Assembly: GCA_903772945.1 (NCBI GenBank)
Contig: CAICTM010000106.1
Location: forward strand, 55,944-119,943
From: Seminavis robusta
Taxonomy: Eukaryota > Bacillariophyta > Bacillariophyceae > Naviculales > Naviculaceae
DNA length: 64,000 bases
Reading direction: 5' to 3'
Both the position numbers and the translations under genes were made by a program. A model generated the notes under the pieces. That model did not search any database. It saw nothing but the letters and a program-made list of their open reading frames with translations, and was not told the origin of the DNA. Shown here in pieces: positions 50,336 to 60,335 of this stretch (position 1 is the stretch's first letter; every line of letters starts with the position of its first letter).

Positions 50336-53300
50336 TTACTTTGCGGCTGATGCCACAATATTCTTCAAGATCAAAGGTAGTTCCGCGCTGTCCAAGCAAA
50401 CCTGTGCCCTCTCGTTGGGGATAGCCCGTGCTAACTTGATGGGTTCTTCTCCGAAGCCCCCTATCAAAACTAGGTGAGCATGTACATCTTTCCGTCTCAG
50501 AAGAGCACTCACTTCTGTAGGATCTATGCGATAGCGCTTCAAATTGGCATCGCTAATCACAAGGACTAGATCTCCCTCGTGGGCCTGACTGACAGCCAAC
50601 TCAATGGCCTCCAGAGTACTATCACCCGCGAAGGTGTACTGAGTGTGTGCAACCATACTTTCCAGAACACGTAGTTGTGTTTTTGGGTCTTGCGAGGTTT
50701 CCCCAGTGACAAGTGGTATCTCTGCGCTGTCGCCATTATGACCCACAATGTTCAGCTCGAATCGTTCATCATCTTTAAGCGCCTCCATGATCATCAGAGT
50801 GGCCTCCAATAGTCGTTGCAATCGCCCATCAAAACCATTGAATCGGTACATGGACGCCGAGACGTCTACAACGAGCTTGATGGCTATCGGCTCAGTATCT
50901 TGGGCCGAATTGGGGTTGTTGTTCTCGTTAGCTTGGCCACGCCGCTTGAATACGTCTTTCTCTCCAGCGAGAGCATCAACGAGTCGTGAATCATCGAGCT
51001 CACCTGTCGATTGGCGCTTGAGCCACATTCGCTCCTGTTTGCGACGCTTGATATCCTTGAGAAGCACTTGCAATTGTTGTATTTGAACGGCAACCTGTTG
51101 ATGCAGATGATTGTATCTTTCCCAATCCAATTCCCCCATATTTAGCTCTTTCAACTTTTGTTCCAGTGCATCTCTGGCCATTTCTCTAGCCTTTCGCTGG
51201 GCTTCTTCCGAAACTTCGGCTTTCATCTCATCCGACACTTGGTGAACGGGATGCCCTGAATCTAAGCGGTATGGTCCACCGCGGCCTCCGAGCCCAGCCG
51301 TATCGGATCCCCCAGAACCACCAGCCCACGTGTTGCCACCAACGTGGGGATCATTCTTCTCGTCAATTTTCCCGTGCTTGGGGCTGGATGTTCGCGTTCT
51401 AGGTGTCGAGATGCCGCCTTCCGTGCCAGCCTCCAAGGCTCTTCCCGATACTTCAATCGAAACAGGGACTCCGTGTCGATTGAACACACTAGCAAGCTGT
51501 TTCAACGTAACATTGTCAAATCGATCAAAAGCAATAACATTTTCCAGAGCTCCATCCAGTCCGTCGCTCGGAAATTGGTTGAGATGCTTGATGACCGAAA
51601 CTGCCTCCCGGACGGAGAAGGGATATGCCATGACTCCTTTCTCGTGCGATTCCCTTAGATCCTGCCAAATATCAATGATCGTATTGATAACATTGTCCGA
51701 TACATTGGGACCGTATCGTTTCAAGATCCGTCTTTGACTCTCGGCATCCAGAGCAGGGACCGTGTGACACGAAAACACATCAGCCATTTCCCTTGCCAAG
51801 TCGTTTCCATGAAACGGATACCCTGATGGATTGGCCAGCGCCCAGACACGAAAGTCGGGATGAATGAATATGGTATCATCATCATCCACAGCACTGTCCG
51901 CTGCTCCTGTTTCATTGTATCGCAAAACCCGTCCGTCCGGCAATGCAAGTTCTCCATCTTCAATCAAACCCTTGAGAAGGGCCACCACTTCTACAGGAGC
52001 CTTATCGGCTTCATCGACCACCAGAATCCGCCCATGCTTGGCAGCTCTCACCAGTGGCGAATCACCATAAACGATCCGACCATCTTCCACCGATGGCGAC
52101 GACAAGAGCGATTGCACGGTAGTGTCGCGGTGCAGCTGCAGGTATTCTCTCTCGCACTGCAGCTTGTTGAGAAGATAGTCCACCACTCGATTCTTTCCGA
52201 CTCCCTGGAACCCCATGATGAGCAGTGCCCGTTCTCCGACTGCGTGGGCATCTAGAATGTCATTCAGCACGTGAGCGTGTCCTGGATTTTCTTCAAAGAC
52301 AGGATTGGGAACCAGCAATGGATGCTTGGGAGTCCGACGGCATGACTCGAGTAATGTTTCATCGAGCAGAGTGCTGCTGGAAGATTGTTGTTGTCGATTT
52401 TGTTGTGTCTTTTTGGTTGCCACAATCCCACAATCTTTCATGCATTTCATGACAATCTTTCGTTCTCGTTCGGGCATGAGACTGGTCAAGAGGGCATTGT
52501 GGACCAACCGCGGCAAATCTTCCTGTTGTTCTTGTCGTTCGACTCGTTTGCAAATGTGTTTGATTTTGCGCAACGACAAGACGAGACTCTCTTGTTCCTC
52601 CGCCGTATCGGCGGCTCCACTGGTAATGGCCGCATCCAGTCGATCTCGTAGATTGACGATCTTGTCCAATGTGGCGACGTCCAACGAGGGATATAATCCC
52701 GTCAATACTTCTTTCAGTTCCGGACTGGGCAAAGGATCCACACGAATCCAATGAAACATGCCCTGGATTTCGGGTGTCATCCAATTATTGTCGCTATGCG
52801 CCAAGGCAATACAACAAAATCCAGGTGGCGCCTGCAGCCGTTGTCCATTGGGCAAATCGACTTGTCCCTGTTCCAACAAGAGTGCCAATGCCGATGTCAG
52901 CGTATCCGCGCCCACTTTATCAATGCCATCGAGAATGACGGCATGTCCTTGTTGGACCGCGCGTGTCAAGGGAGTCGGTCGCCATACGGTATTGCCATCT
53001 CCATCGGTGCCCCGTGTCAAGAGGCAATCCCGGGCCGTCATGTCGGAATACAAACTAAAGAGTTCCATTTTCTTGTTGTCTTGGGAAGCTAGCTGACGCG
53101 CCAGTGCCGATTTGTAACATCCCTTGGGGCCGACCAATGCGACGGCACGATTGCCACTGGCAAACGCATTTTGAATCAGAGATTGCACTGTTTGGGTGGT
53201 GGCAGTCGGAACAAAGGATGGATTGTGGTTGTCGTTGTTTGGTTGTTGTTTGGCAACTGGAGTTTCTTCCTCCACATCGTCCACACTCAACATTCCCAAT

Positions 53301-54286
53301 CCATGTGGCAACAATGCCACTCGTGGTGACAATACTTTTGACGTGTAGTGTTCCAGATAATTGGCGGCATCACCGACCGATTGCAAAGAAATGCCATCTG
53401 GGACGGTGGATGCCAATCCGACCAATTGTTGGAGTTGATTGGAGTCCAAAGTGCGATGGGGCACGGCCGCCAAGACATGCAACATTTCTCCGGGATCCAT
53501 GGGATGGGCCACTCGTGCTTGGAATCGCGACCGTAAGGGTGGATCGAGATTTGCCGGGACACTGGCCAATGCGGCCACTCGAAAGTCGGGATGGACGCGA
53601 TGAATGGTGGAAGTAGTACTAGAATTGGGAGAAGATTGTTCTTGCTGATCATAAATGTGCGGCGCGACAAGCAATCCTCCATCATCCAATGACAATTCTC
53701 GATTCTCCAATAGATTATTGAGTGTGGGCAAAACGTTTCGTTCTGCTTTTTCGATGGAATCCAAAATCAAGAGCCGTCCTTCCAATGCAGCACGAACGGG
53801 AGCTTGATGAACATAAATAGAAGCTCGCCCATCGACTTCTTTGCGTTGCTTCAAATCGGCATCGGACGTATCGCGTGAAATGGCCACATATTCCACTTCT
53901 CGTCCCACCAAGGCGGCATACAAAAACACCAAATGACGTCGATCACGGGCTAGAGCGGGATGTCCCATGAGTAGAAAATCTTGGTGCAAGCGCAAATCCT
54001 TTTGCAACATCCAACGCAAATGACTCAATTGACATGGCGCAATGTACGTGGATTCATATGGATGCAAGGAAGGAATCAGATCTGGTCGATCACTGCCCGC
54101 TGGAGCCGAGTCCACGCGGACATTGCCAATGGAAACACTGCGATCATCATCATTGCCATCATTGCCAGGATCAATCGTAGTACTGAGGCATCGATGAGAT
54201 GAAGTACTTGATGTAGTGTGCCTCACACCAAATCGTTTCCAACAGGACACTGATGCTACGCGGCGAAGTAAGAGTTGGTTGGACAT
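50336..54286 (-). CDS. VWA8: VWA8-type AAA ATPase with von Willebrand factor A domain
   Basis: 1316 residues in one exon. The N-terminus (MSNQLLLRRVASVSCWKRFG) is basic, Ser-rich and without acids, as expected of a mitochondrial presequence, matching the known mitochondrial location of VWA8. Three AAA modules follow: a degenerate first (LLMGHPALARDRRHLV, Walker A eroded), a second with ALVGPKGCYKSALARQL near residue 384 and Walker B ILDGID, and a third with IMGFQGVGKNR near 690 and Walker B VVDEAD. A Gly-rich linker (GGNTWAGGSGGSDTAGLGGR) and a coiled region precede the VWA domain, whose metal site DVSAS is near 1137. The C-terminus is LIGGFGEEPIKLARAIPN. It is about 600 residues shorter than human VWA8 (about 1905). 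It is probably an ATPase remodelling mitochondrial proteins; the substrate is unknown. Confidence 0.93.
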   Translation of the reverse strand: MSNQLLLRRVASVSCWKRFGVRHTTSSTSSHRCLSTTIDPGNDGNDDDRSVSIGNVRVDSAPAGSDRPDLIPSLHPYESTYIAPCQLSHLRWMLQKDLRLHQDFLLMGHPALARDRRHLVFLYAALVGREVEYVAISRDTSDADLKQRKEVDGRASIYVHQAPVRAALEGRLLILDSIEKAERNVLPTLNNLLENRELSLDDGGLLVAPHIYDQQEQSSPNSSTTSTIHRVHPDFRVAALASVPANLDPPLRSRFQARVAHPMDPGEMLHVLAAVPHRTLDSNQLQQLVGLASTVPDGISLQSVGDAANYLEHYTSKVLSPRVALLPHGLGMLSVDDVEEETPVAKQQPNNDNHNPSFVPTATTQTVQSLIQNAFASGNRAVALVGPKGCYKSALARQLASQDNKKMELFSLYSDMTARDCLLTRGTDGDGNTVWRPTPLTRAVQQGHAVILDGIDKVGADTLTSALALLLEQGQVDLPNGQRLQAPPGFCCIALAHSDNNWMTPEIQGMFHWIRVDPLPSPELKEVLTGLYPSLDVATLDKIVNLRDRLDAAITSGAADTAEEQESLVLSLRKIKHICKRVERQEQQEDLPRLVHNALLTSLMPERERKIVMKCMKDCGIVATKKTQQNRQQQSSSSTLLDETLLESCRRTPKHPLLVPNPVFEENPGHAHVLNDILDAHAVGERALLIMGFQGVGKNRVVDYLLNKLQCEREYLQLHRDTTVQSLLSSPSVEDGRIVYGDSPLVRAAKHGRILVVDEADKAPVEVVALLKGLIEDGELALPDGRVLRYNETGAADSAVDDDDTIFIHPDFRVWALANPSGYPFHGNDLAREMADVFSCHTVPALDAESQRRILKRYGPNVSDNVINTIIDIWQDLRESHEKGVMAYPFSVREAVSVIKHLNQFPSDGLDGALENVIAFDRFDNVTLKQLASVFNRHGVPVSIEVSGRALEAGTEGGISTPRTRTSSPKHGKIDEKNDPHVGGNTWAGGSGGSDTAGLGGRGGPYRLDSGHPVHQVSDEMKAEVSEEAQRKAREMARDALEQKLKELNMGELDWERYNHLHQQVAVQIQQLQVLLKDIKRRKQERMWLKRQSTGELDDSRLVDALAGEKDVFKRRGQANENNNPNSAQDTEPIAIKLVVDVSASMYRFNGFDGRLQRLLEATLMIMEALKDDERFELNIVGHNGDSAEIPLVTGETSQDPKTQLRVLESMVAHTQYTFAGDSTLEAIELAVSQAHEGDLVLVISDANLKRYRIDPTEVSALLRRKDVHAHLVLIGGFGEEPIKLARAIPNERAQVCLDSAELPLILKNIVASAAK

Positions 54287-55934
54287 GGCTAGCTAGCTAG
54301 ATGGCAGTGAAAGAAATGCTTTTCAAGGAACTTCAGCCATCCATTGAGATGATTGATTGATGCAATGGATCCGCAATGGATGGCAAGAGTGAGAAAGTGA
54401 GAAACTGCCAACGGTCGATGTCCTCCGTCATCCATGCATGATCATGATGCGCTTTCTTTGGAGCCCTTCAGTCACGAACGAAAGATTCTCCAAGCAAAGC
54501 CGGTGAGGCTATCAATAAACTAAGAGCTCTGAGGTTTCTCTCAGAGTTCCTTTTTTAAAATTAAATGAGTGCATGATCCTGATTCTTGTGTCTTCGGCGT
54601 TTCATTCATTCCAGTACATGTATGATAATACGATGATGCTAGCAACTAGACTACTAGCTAGAGAGCGACTTGCTACGACTGTGGCGTCCTAGTCGTGACT
54701 ATCTGAGTTACTTTTACATTGGATTGCTTTGATCGAAACAAAAATAGGCTGCCTAAAAGTGTTTCGGATCGACGCAAGGCACATGCTGCCTGTCGCCAGA
54801 GGCAAGCAAGTTCACACTGTGTTAGCACCTGACTTCTAGAGTTTGTTCTTTTGATGATAGTCTTGTAGGGCATGCATGACGACGCTGGCTGTCATGTCAC
54901 CCACAGTACCGGTAGCAGTGCGGCAATGAAAATCCTCCAAATCCAAGGCAGGGGCGACAGAGATATCGGTACTAAAATAGCTACATGTCGGTGTACCCGT
55001 ACCGGTTCATGTAGCAGAAGCACCGGTACCGGTACCGGTTGGAACTGCGGAGTGGAGGTGCGCGAAGGCTACCGGTACCCAACCCGCAGCGCCAAGGTTA
55101 CTACGTACGGTATCCAAAGCAAAGAAAACAGCCAGTTCCATGCGACCAAACACGGTGCAGAAGCTGGAATCGGCGGGTTTTAGGACAAGCCAACCGGTAC
55201 CAGACGCTGCACGGTACAGCAATAGAATGCCTTTCTCATTATTTCACAATCTTTCATTCTTGGCTGAGTTTCCGTTGCAAGGAATGAAGTATCTAGTGTT
55301 AGGAGGGAAAGTCTGCTGTTTGAACCATTGTCTGGCATCATCCATAGCATACCTGATCCTTGACGTTGCATGCAACAAATACGTACACAGCTATGCAAGT
55401 TTAGAGCAGACAGAATGATGGGCAACGCCCACTGGGCGGCTCAGCAGCCTTTGTCCACTGGGTTTGCATCGCTCAAGGCACCAAGGATTCCCGGGACCCC
55501 TTAAAATTCAAGCACAACCTAGGCTACTCCATTATCACCACACTCCATTCTCAGGAACCTTCAGAAGGACCACTCCCAAGAGCAAACCAGGCTGCGAGGA
55601 TGTCCAAGTTCGACAGCCTGGACAGGTTTGCCCATGATGGGGCAAGTTGCGGGCAACCGCATTGACCACGCTGTCAGGTCAGAGAAGGCTGTTGCTGCTG
55701 GAGCGTCACCGCGAACAACGAGTTTGCAGTAAAGAATGCCACCGTCATTCAATCGAACTGCTTCGCTTCCTGTTTGTTTGCACATACATGTTTTGGTCTT
55801 CGAAACGCTGTGCATCATTCTCTGAACCCTCTTTTGCCGTGACGCTTCAAAACTCGAGAAGAGTGTTGAATAGTGATGTGGCCCCAGGAAGATACTACAG
55901 TCAGTTCTTGACTATATTTATATGGGGGTAATAC
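54287..55934. other. Intergenic, GGTACCGGTACC-rich
   Basis: About 1.6 kb with no gene. TAGCTAGCTAG abuts the VWA8 start codon. AGAGCTCTGAGGTTTCTCTC at about 54523-54545 forms a short palindrome. 54960-55080 is crowded with ACCGGTACCGGTACC words, which makes chance open frames here unreliable. Confidence 0.5.
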
Positions 55935-55973
55935 GGATTCCTATAAATATACTAGAGAATATAAATATAGGCT

Positions 55974-56078
55974 CTATTTACTAGTAAAGTACGCGTGGAG
56001 AGTGCCGTCACGTTTTTGTTTGGCAGCCTTTGCTCCCCTAGCCATATTCAATGCCCTTGCAAACCTGTCAAGATGAAC
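55974..56078 (-). pseudogene. Small basic protein tail, copy 1
   Basis: 34 codons to a TAG stop: LDRFARALNMARGAKAAKQK then RDGTLHAYFTSK, matching the C-terminal half of the 62-residue ORF in copy 2. The frame is open further upstream, but its only ATG is inside the palindrome region and the copy 2 start has no equivalent, so this copy probably lost its start. Confidence 0.6.
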
Positions 56079-56184
56079 GGTGGCAGCCGGGTTCACACCC
56101 AAACTGGAGGCACTGACTGAGAGCTTGTTGAGTGCCTTGCTTGAAATTGTTTTGTTGCTCAGAGAATTGTTTTTGTCTCCTCTG

Positions 56185-56254
56185 TGCCATTCTGCGCAAA
56201 TCTCGCGAAAACACCATGAAAAACCACTGGTACGAAGATTTGCGCAGATTGGCA
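56185..56254. promoter_or_regulatory. Large imperfect palindrome, copy 1
   Basis: TGCCATTCTGCGCAAATCT (56185-56203) and AGATTTGCGCAGATTGGCA (56236-56254) are inverted repeats matching at 18 of 19 positions around a 32-base loop. The same structure is conserved in copy 2. It sits upstream of the small reading frame on the minus strand, so it could be a protein-binding site, a transcription or replication signal, or an RNA stem in the leader. Confidence 0.75.
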
Positions 56255-56515
56255 GAGAATCGACAGGCAAGCGGAGGTGCGGCACTCTATCAGACCTCCA
56301 TCAGCACCTCTATCGACATGCATTGGCATTTACACGTACGTCGATCGATTTGGAGTGTTTGGAATGGATTGCGAGCCATTGTTTTGCTGCTACGAGATTT
56401 GCGAAGGGTACGTACACATGCACTGACGTCAGTCACGGTCACTCGTGACTCAGGGGGGAACATCGAAATTCCATAAATATACTGGAGAATATAAATATAC
56501 GTTTATAAATATAAT

Positions 56516-57884
56516 CGCGAACACACTGTAGTACAGGCGCATACCCGCCATCCTTCTTTGTGAGGCCCATTGATACCTCCTTTCTAACAAACAGACAAAA
56601 ACGCTAAGCTTCCAACTTCTTCTGGAGGCAGCAACGGCACAAGATCACCATTGAGCTCCATCTACAAATTTAGATTATGATTCCAAGCCAAGAAAGTTCC
56701 AGGTTTGTGAGGCGACGACGTGCCATAAGACCACCATCGTTTTTCGCTGGCCAAGAAAGCGCAATGCCGTAAATTGATAAATGCTTTTGATGTCTGCGAT
56801 GTAGCACCTTAATTAAGTTAAAAGTTGTACATATCGGAAAATGATACGTCACACTTAAACTTCAACAAAATGGATGTTTCAATACAATCTTCTTACAAGC
56901 TTACGCTCTCTTGGAAACTGTGACAGGTAGCTGTTTCTATGTGACGTGTACTATACCAAATGCCGTTCCACCTGGGGAGAAGTCCAAAATGTAGGAATAC
57001 CCCTTATACTTGGATACAAGAAATCGTCATTATTAGCTATTTCGCATTGGTAGCAGCGTGACAATCGAACTGTCTGTCAGTATCTTTACCTGTCACCAAC
57101 ATAAGAAGCCTCCTTCTCCCATTGTGTTACCAGCCTAGCTAGCTAGCTAGCTAGCTAGCTAGCTCGAATGGCACTGAGAGTAACAGAGGGTGCAATTTGC
57201 TCCTTAGTCCGGCATCTTCTGGTATACCGGAACTACGGTAACATGTAGACCACTGTTGGCAGCTGTACAAAGTACAAAGGTTAGCTGAAATCTCTTGGGC
57301 CCCTCAGTTTCCTGAGTCAAGTCATCAAAATCCAGCAAGATAATACCGGTAGGTTTAGTACTCTCAATGCATCTAGCAAGTTGGAACCAAGCTCTAGCTA
57401 GCAGACAGCATTGAGAAGATCCATCGACCGGCTACCGATAGATCCTACTAGCTAGCTAGTACAGGTGCTAGTCCCTTCAGGGAACCAATCACTGAGGAGT
57501 CAATGATCTTAGAGTTCTAAACGATAAGGTATAAGGTATATTTACAGACGTGCTCGTCATCGGCGGACGGAAATGTCCTTATAGGATTAGGCACCCGGAC
57601 GTATCATTGCACCTATGAGGCAACGTCGAGTTTTGTAGCCCAATGAGAAAAGGGCGAACCTGCCTCCAACGAGCTATCTTTTTGGACAGAAGCTCGTAGA
57701 AAAGCGTTCGGAAAATAGGGGCCCAGGGGCAAACGCTAGCTGGCTAGCTGCTAGGGAAGCAAAAACTGCAATTGGGAGCTTCAAAAGTTACTGCAAGCAA
57801 CTGGCCTCACAACCAGCCTCACCCTCGATAGATCCAACCAGTTGCGGTGTCTGTTCTGTGACAGACTTTGAATAATAATCAACC
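56516..57884. other. Intergenic with (CTAG)n runs
   Basis: About 1.4 kb upstream of the cyclin gene. A perfect (CTAG)n tract of about 30 bases lies at 57135-57164; shorter CTAG runs occur near 57395, 57450 and 57740. No gene or RNA is recognised. Confidence 0.55.
57135..57164. repeat. (CTAG)n microsatellite
   Basis: A self-complementary tetranucleotide repeat of seven to eight units, able to form a hairpin on either strand. Confidence 0.95.
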
Positions 57885-59000
57885 ATGGTACCAAGACCCG
57901 AAGACACCAAGGCAGTCTCTGTTACCCCATTATCTACCAGAGATCAGCAGCAGCAACAGGTAGCAGGGGAGCAGTCCATGAACTATTGGGATACCCAAGA
58001 AGAGCATCAACTGCAAGAGGTGGCAACCACGGTGGATCATCTGAAGAACCTGCTGGTCCAAGAGAAGTCGCACTATGCGCCTTGCATGGATTATCTGGCA
58101 GTGATTTCCTCCAACCAGTCGGGTTCGGCGGTCAGCAGCGGCGGCGACCGGGTGAACGAAGCTTGGAGGCGCAAGCTGTGCGAGTGGTGCTTTGAAGTGG
58201 TGGATCACTTTGGCATGGAACGAGAGGTTGTCTCTGTGGCCATGAACTACCTGGACCGGATTGTGGCCAAGACTCTTCAAGTCCACGGACAAGATCATCA
58301 CATTGCCAAGCGAGAGTTCCAGTTGGTGGCGGTGGCATCGCTCTACATTGCTGTGAAACTTCATGGCGAGACGGACGATATTCATATGGATCGACGAAGA
58401 CTCAATGTGGATGTCTTTGTTGAGCTGAGCCGCGGGTTCTTCAATGCAGAGAAGATTGAAGCTATGGAGTTATCCATCCTCTTTAATCTGGATTGGCATC
58501 TGAACCCACCGACGCCCCTCAAGTTCATTGCCTCCATGATGCGGCTCATTCCGACATGGCCCGCGACGTGCGAGATGGGGTATCCTCAAGCTGACTTTCA
58601 GCGGGTCTACAAGGCTATCTTTGATATCTCCATGTTCCTGACGGAGCTGTCCGTCTGTCTCTCTACCTTTACTTTCCATTCCAAGAACTCCATTGTGGCC
58701 TATGCATCAATCCTTTGTGCCATGGAGGCTCTAGAAGATGCGTTGCCCCTCCCGTATGAAACACGGGTCCAGTTTGTCAACCAGGTGGCTGCAGCCACAG
58801 GATTGCTCCCAGAATCTGACCAGGTGCGGTGCGTCCGGAACCTCCTCAAGGAGCTTTGTCCGGCCATTGAAGAGCGAGATGTGGCATCCCTTATCATGAT
58901 GGGAGGGGAAGAAGAGGACGATGGGGGCAAGGCGTCGCCTATCTGCGTTAGCTACGCTACGGCAAACAACGACCTGATCTACAAGCATCACTATTACTAA
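57885..59000 (+). CDS. Cyclin, diatom-expanded type
   Basis: Regulatory subunit for a cyclin-dependent kinase. 371 residues in one exon; the ATG has an ACCATGG context. Residues 1-85 are variable with a QQQQQ run. The cyclin box follows: WRRKLCEWCFEVVDHFGMER, VVSVAMNYLDRIVAK, REFQLVAVASLYIAVKLHGE, and a conserved ELSRGFFNAEKIEAMELSIL FNLDWHLNPPTP. This last block (LDWHLNPPTPLKF) is typical of the large set of diatom-specific cyclins, many of which respond to nutrients or cell size. The second fold covers SVCLSTFTFHSKNSIVAYAS. The C-terminal 50 residues are acidic and end HHYY. No destruction box (RxxLxxIxN) is obvious at the N-terminus. The partner kinase is unknown. Inverted copies of a small element lie 1.4 kb upstream and 0.75 kb downstream. 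Confidence 0.92.
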   Translation: MVPRPEDTKAVSVTPLSTRDQQQQQVAGEQSMNYWDTQEEHQLQEVATTVDHLKNLLVQEKSHYAPCMDYLAVISSNQSGSAVSSGGDRVNEAWRRKLCEWCFEVVDHFGMEREVVSVAMNYLDRIVAKTLQVHGQDHHIAKREFQLVAVASLYIAVKLHGETDDIHMDRRRLNVDVFVELSRGFFNAEKIEAMELSILFNLDWHLNPPTPLKFIASMMRLIPTWPATCEMGYPQADFQRVYKAIFDISMFLTELSVCLSTFTFHSKNSIVAYASILCAMEALEDALPLPYETRVQFVNQVAAATGLLPESDQVRCVRNLLKELCPAIEERDVASLIMMGGEEEDDGGKASPICVSYATANNDLIYKHHYY

Positions 59001-59745
59001 GGGATCTACAACCTTGCTTTCGCCAACTACGTTAGCATGAAAGAGCCCCGACCCATCCAGCCAGCCTTGTACATTTCACTTTTCCCTACTATACCTGCAA
59101 CTTTAAACTGCCCAGTGGAACGAATCCACCACCACATCCGGCATCTTCTCTCAACCCAACCATTCCCTTCTGCACTATAGTAGATCCAACTCGGAAGTGG
59201 CTAATCACGACGATTCAGCTATTCTACATAGTAAAGAACCACATTTTAAACACTTCATGTACACACACACAATAGCTCAATCTAGGTCTTGCCAGTCCTT
59301 CGCCAAAGCTTTTCTTTCCTTGCTAGCTAGCACCGGTAGCTAGATTAGCTACCGTGCTCAGGCCACCGTATCCATAGATTACACGACCAAACAGCAACAG
59401 CCACGTACAGTTCATGGCTGCATGTCATAGCCCTGTCATGGCTTTGGAAGGTTCTTTTTGGACGAAGCGGGGGACTTTTTGGTCTCAGAACTGGGTGACA
59501 GACTGGATGATGCTCTTCTCCAACATGGAAACGATCCGAATTCTAGCAATACAACTGCAGCTGGTTGTCAACCTCCTAATCCATGCATCATCAGCTCATG
59601 AGCGATCAAGATAGCCACAAGATTTCACCTGTTGCTTCTTAGCATTAAGATGGTATCGTTGTACCTATGAAGATACCGGTAGATACATGGGGCCACACCG
59701 CTATTTGCTTCTTAAGCTGTACGTGTATGTATGCTTACAGTTAAC
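59001..59745. other. Downstream region of cyclin gene
   Basis: About 745 bases; presumed 3' untranslated region, then TAGCTAGCACCGGTAGCTAG-like palindromic words near 59320-59345. No gene. Confidence 0.45.
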
Positions 59746-59990
59746 GCTCGCTTATATTTATAATCTTATATTTATTCGCTCTATAATATTTATTATATCT
59801 CGAGTTCCCCCCCCCAGTCACGAGTGACCGTGAATGACGTCAGTACACCCTTCGCAAATCTCGTAGCAGCAAAACAATCGCTCGCAATCCATCGCAAACG
59901 GTCCAATTTGACAGAGACATACGTGTAAATGCCAATGCATGCCAATGCATGCCGATGAGGTGCCGATGGGAGTTCGCTTGCCTGTCCATT

Positions 59991-60066
59991 CTCTGCCAGT
60001 CCGCGCAAATCTTCGCTCGTGGGGTTTTTCATGGTGTTTTCGCGAGATTTGCGCAGAATGGCAGAG
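59991..60066. promoter_or_regulatory. Large imperfect palindrome, copy 2
   Basis: CTCTGCCAGTCCGCGCAAATCT-type arms (59991-60012) and the complement at 60045-60066 match at 20 of 22 positions around a 32-base loop containing TTTTTCATGGTGTTTTCG. The loop length equals that in copy 1, and changes in the arms largely keep pairing. Confidence 0.75.
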
Positions 60067-60146
60067 AGGAGACAAAAACAATTCTCTGAGCAACAAAACA
60101 AGTGCAAGCAAACCATAACAATTCCTCCAATCCGACCTAGACCAAC

Positions 60147-60335
60147 ATGAACGGCGCCAACATGAACGGCGCCGATTCAACCGCAACGAAGAAGAAAGGA
60201 GCGAAGAGGGGACCGAAAGCAGGTTCAAAGAACGATGTAGATAGGTTTGCCAGAGCCTTGAATATGGCCAGGGCGACAAGGGCTGGCAAACGCAAACGTG
60301 ATGGCACTCTCCACTCGTTCTTTACTAGTGGTTAG
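60147..60335 (+). CDS. Small basic protein with PIP-box-like tail
   Basis: 62 residues from an ATG in an ACCAAC context to TAG. The N-terminus repeats MNGA twice. A basic middle (KKKGAKRGPKAGSKN) leads to DVDRFARALNMARATRAGKR and then KRDGTLHSFFTS at the extreme C-terminus. The last part fits xxxLxxFF flanked by basic residues, the core of PCNA-interacting (PIP) boxes, although the usual glutamine is aspartate here. The same tail is kept in copy 1 (GTLHAYFTS), which suggests past selection. If real, it may be a small nuclear DNA-replication-associated protein. I know of no named family; it could also be the 3' remnant of a longer transposon protein. Confidence 0.5.
   Translation: MNGANMNGADSTATKKKGAKRGPKAGSKNDVDRFARALNMARATRAGKRKRDGTLHSFFTSG

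Larger units (their letters stand above)
55935..56515 (-). mobile_element. Small palindrome-bearing element, copy 1
   Basis: Reads on the minus strand in the same order as copy 2 at 59746-60400: AT-rich TATATTTATA end, a C run, GTCACGAGTGAC palindrome (56438-56449), TGACGTCA (56424-56431), TTCGCAAATCTCGTAGCAGC, a large imperfect palindrome (56185-56254), a CAAAAACAATTCTCTGAGCA leader, then a short basic reading frame. Direct repeats of about 30 bases, CCTATAAATATACTAGAGAA at 55940 and CCATAAATATACTGGAGAAT at 56471, flank this copy. No transposase is encoded. Boundaries are approximate. Confidence 0.7.

Noticed and set aside
55561-55818. Minus-strand 85-codon frame
   Set aside because: No motif; region rich in simple words and lacking a paralogue.
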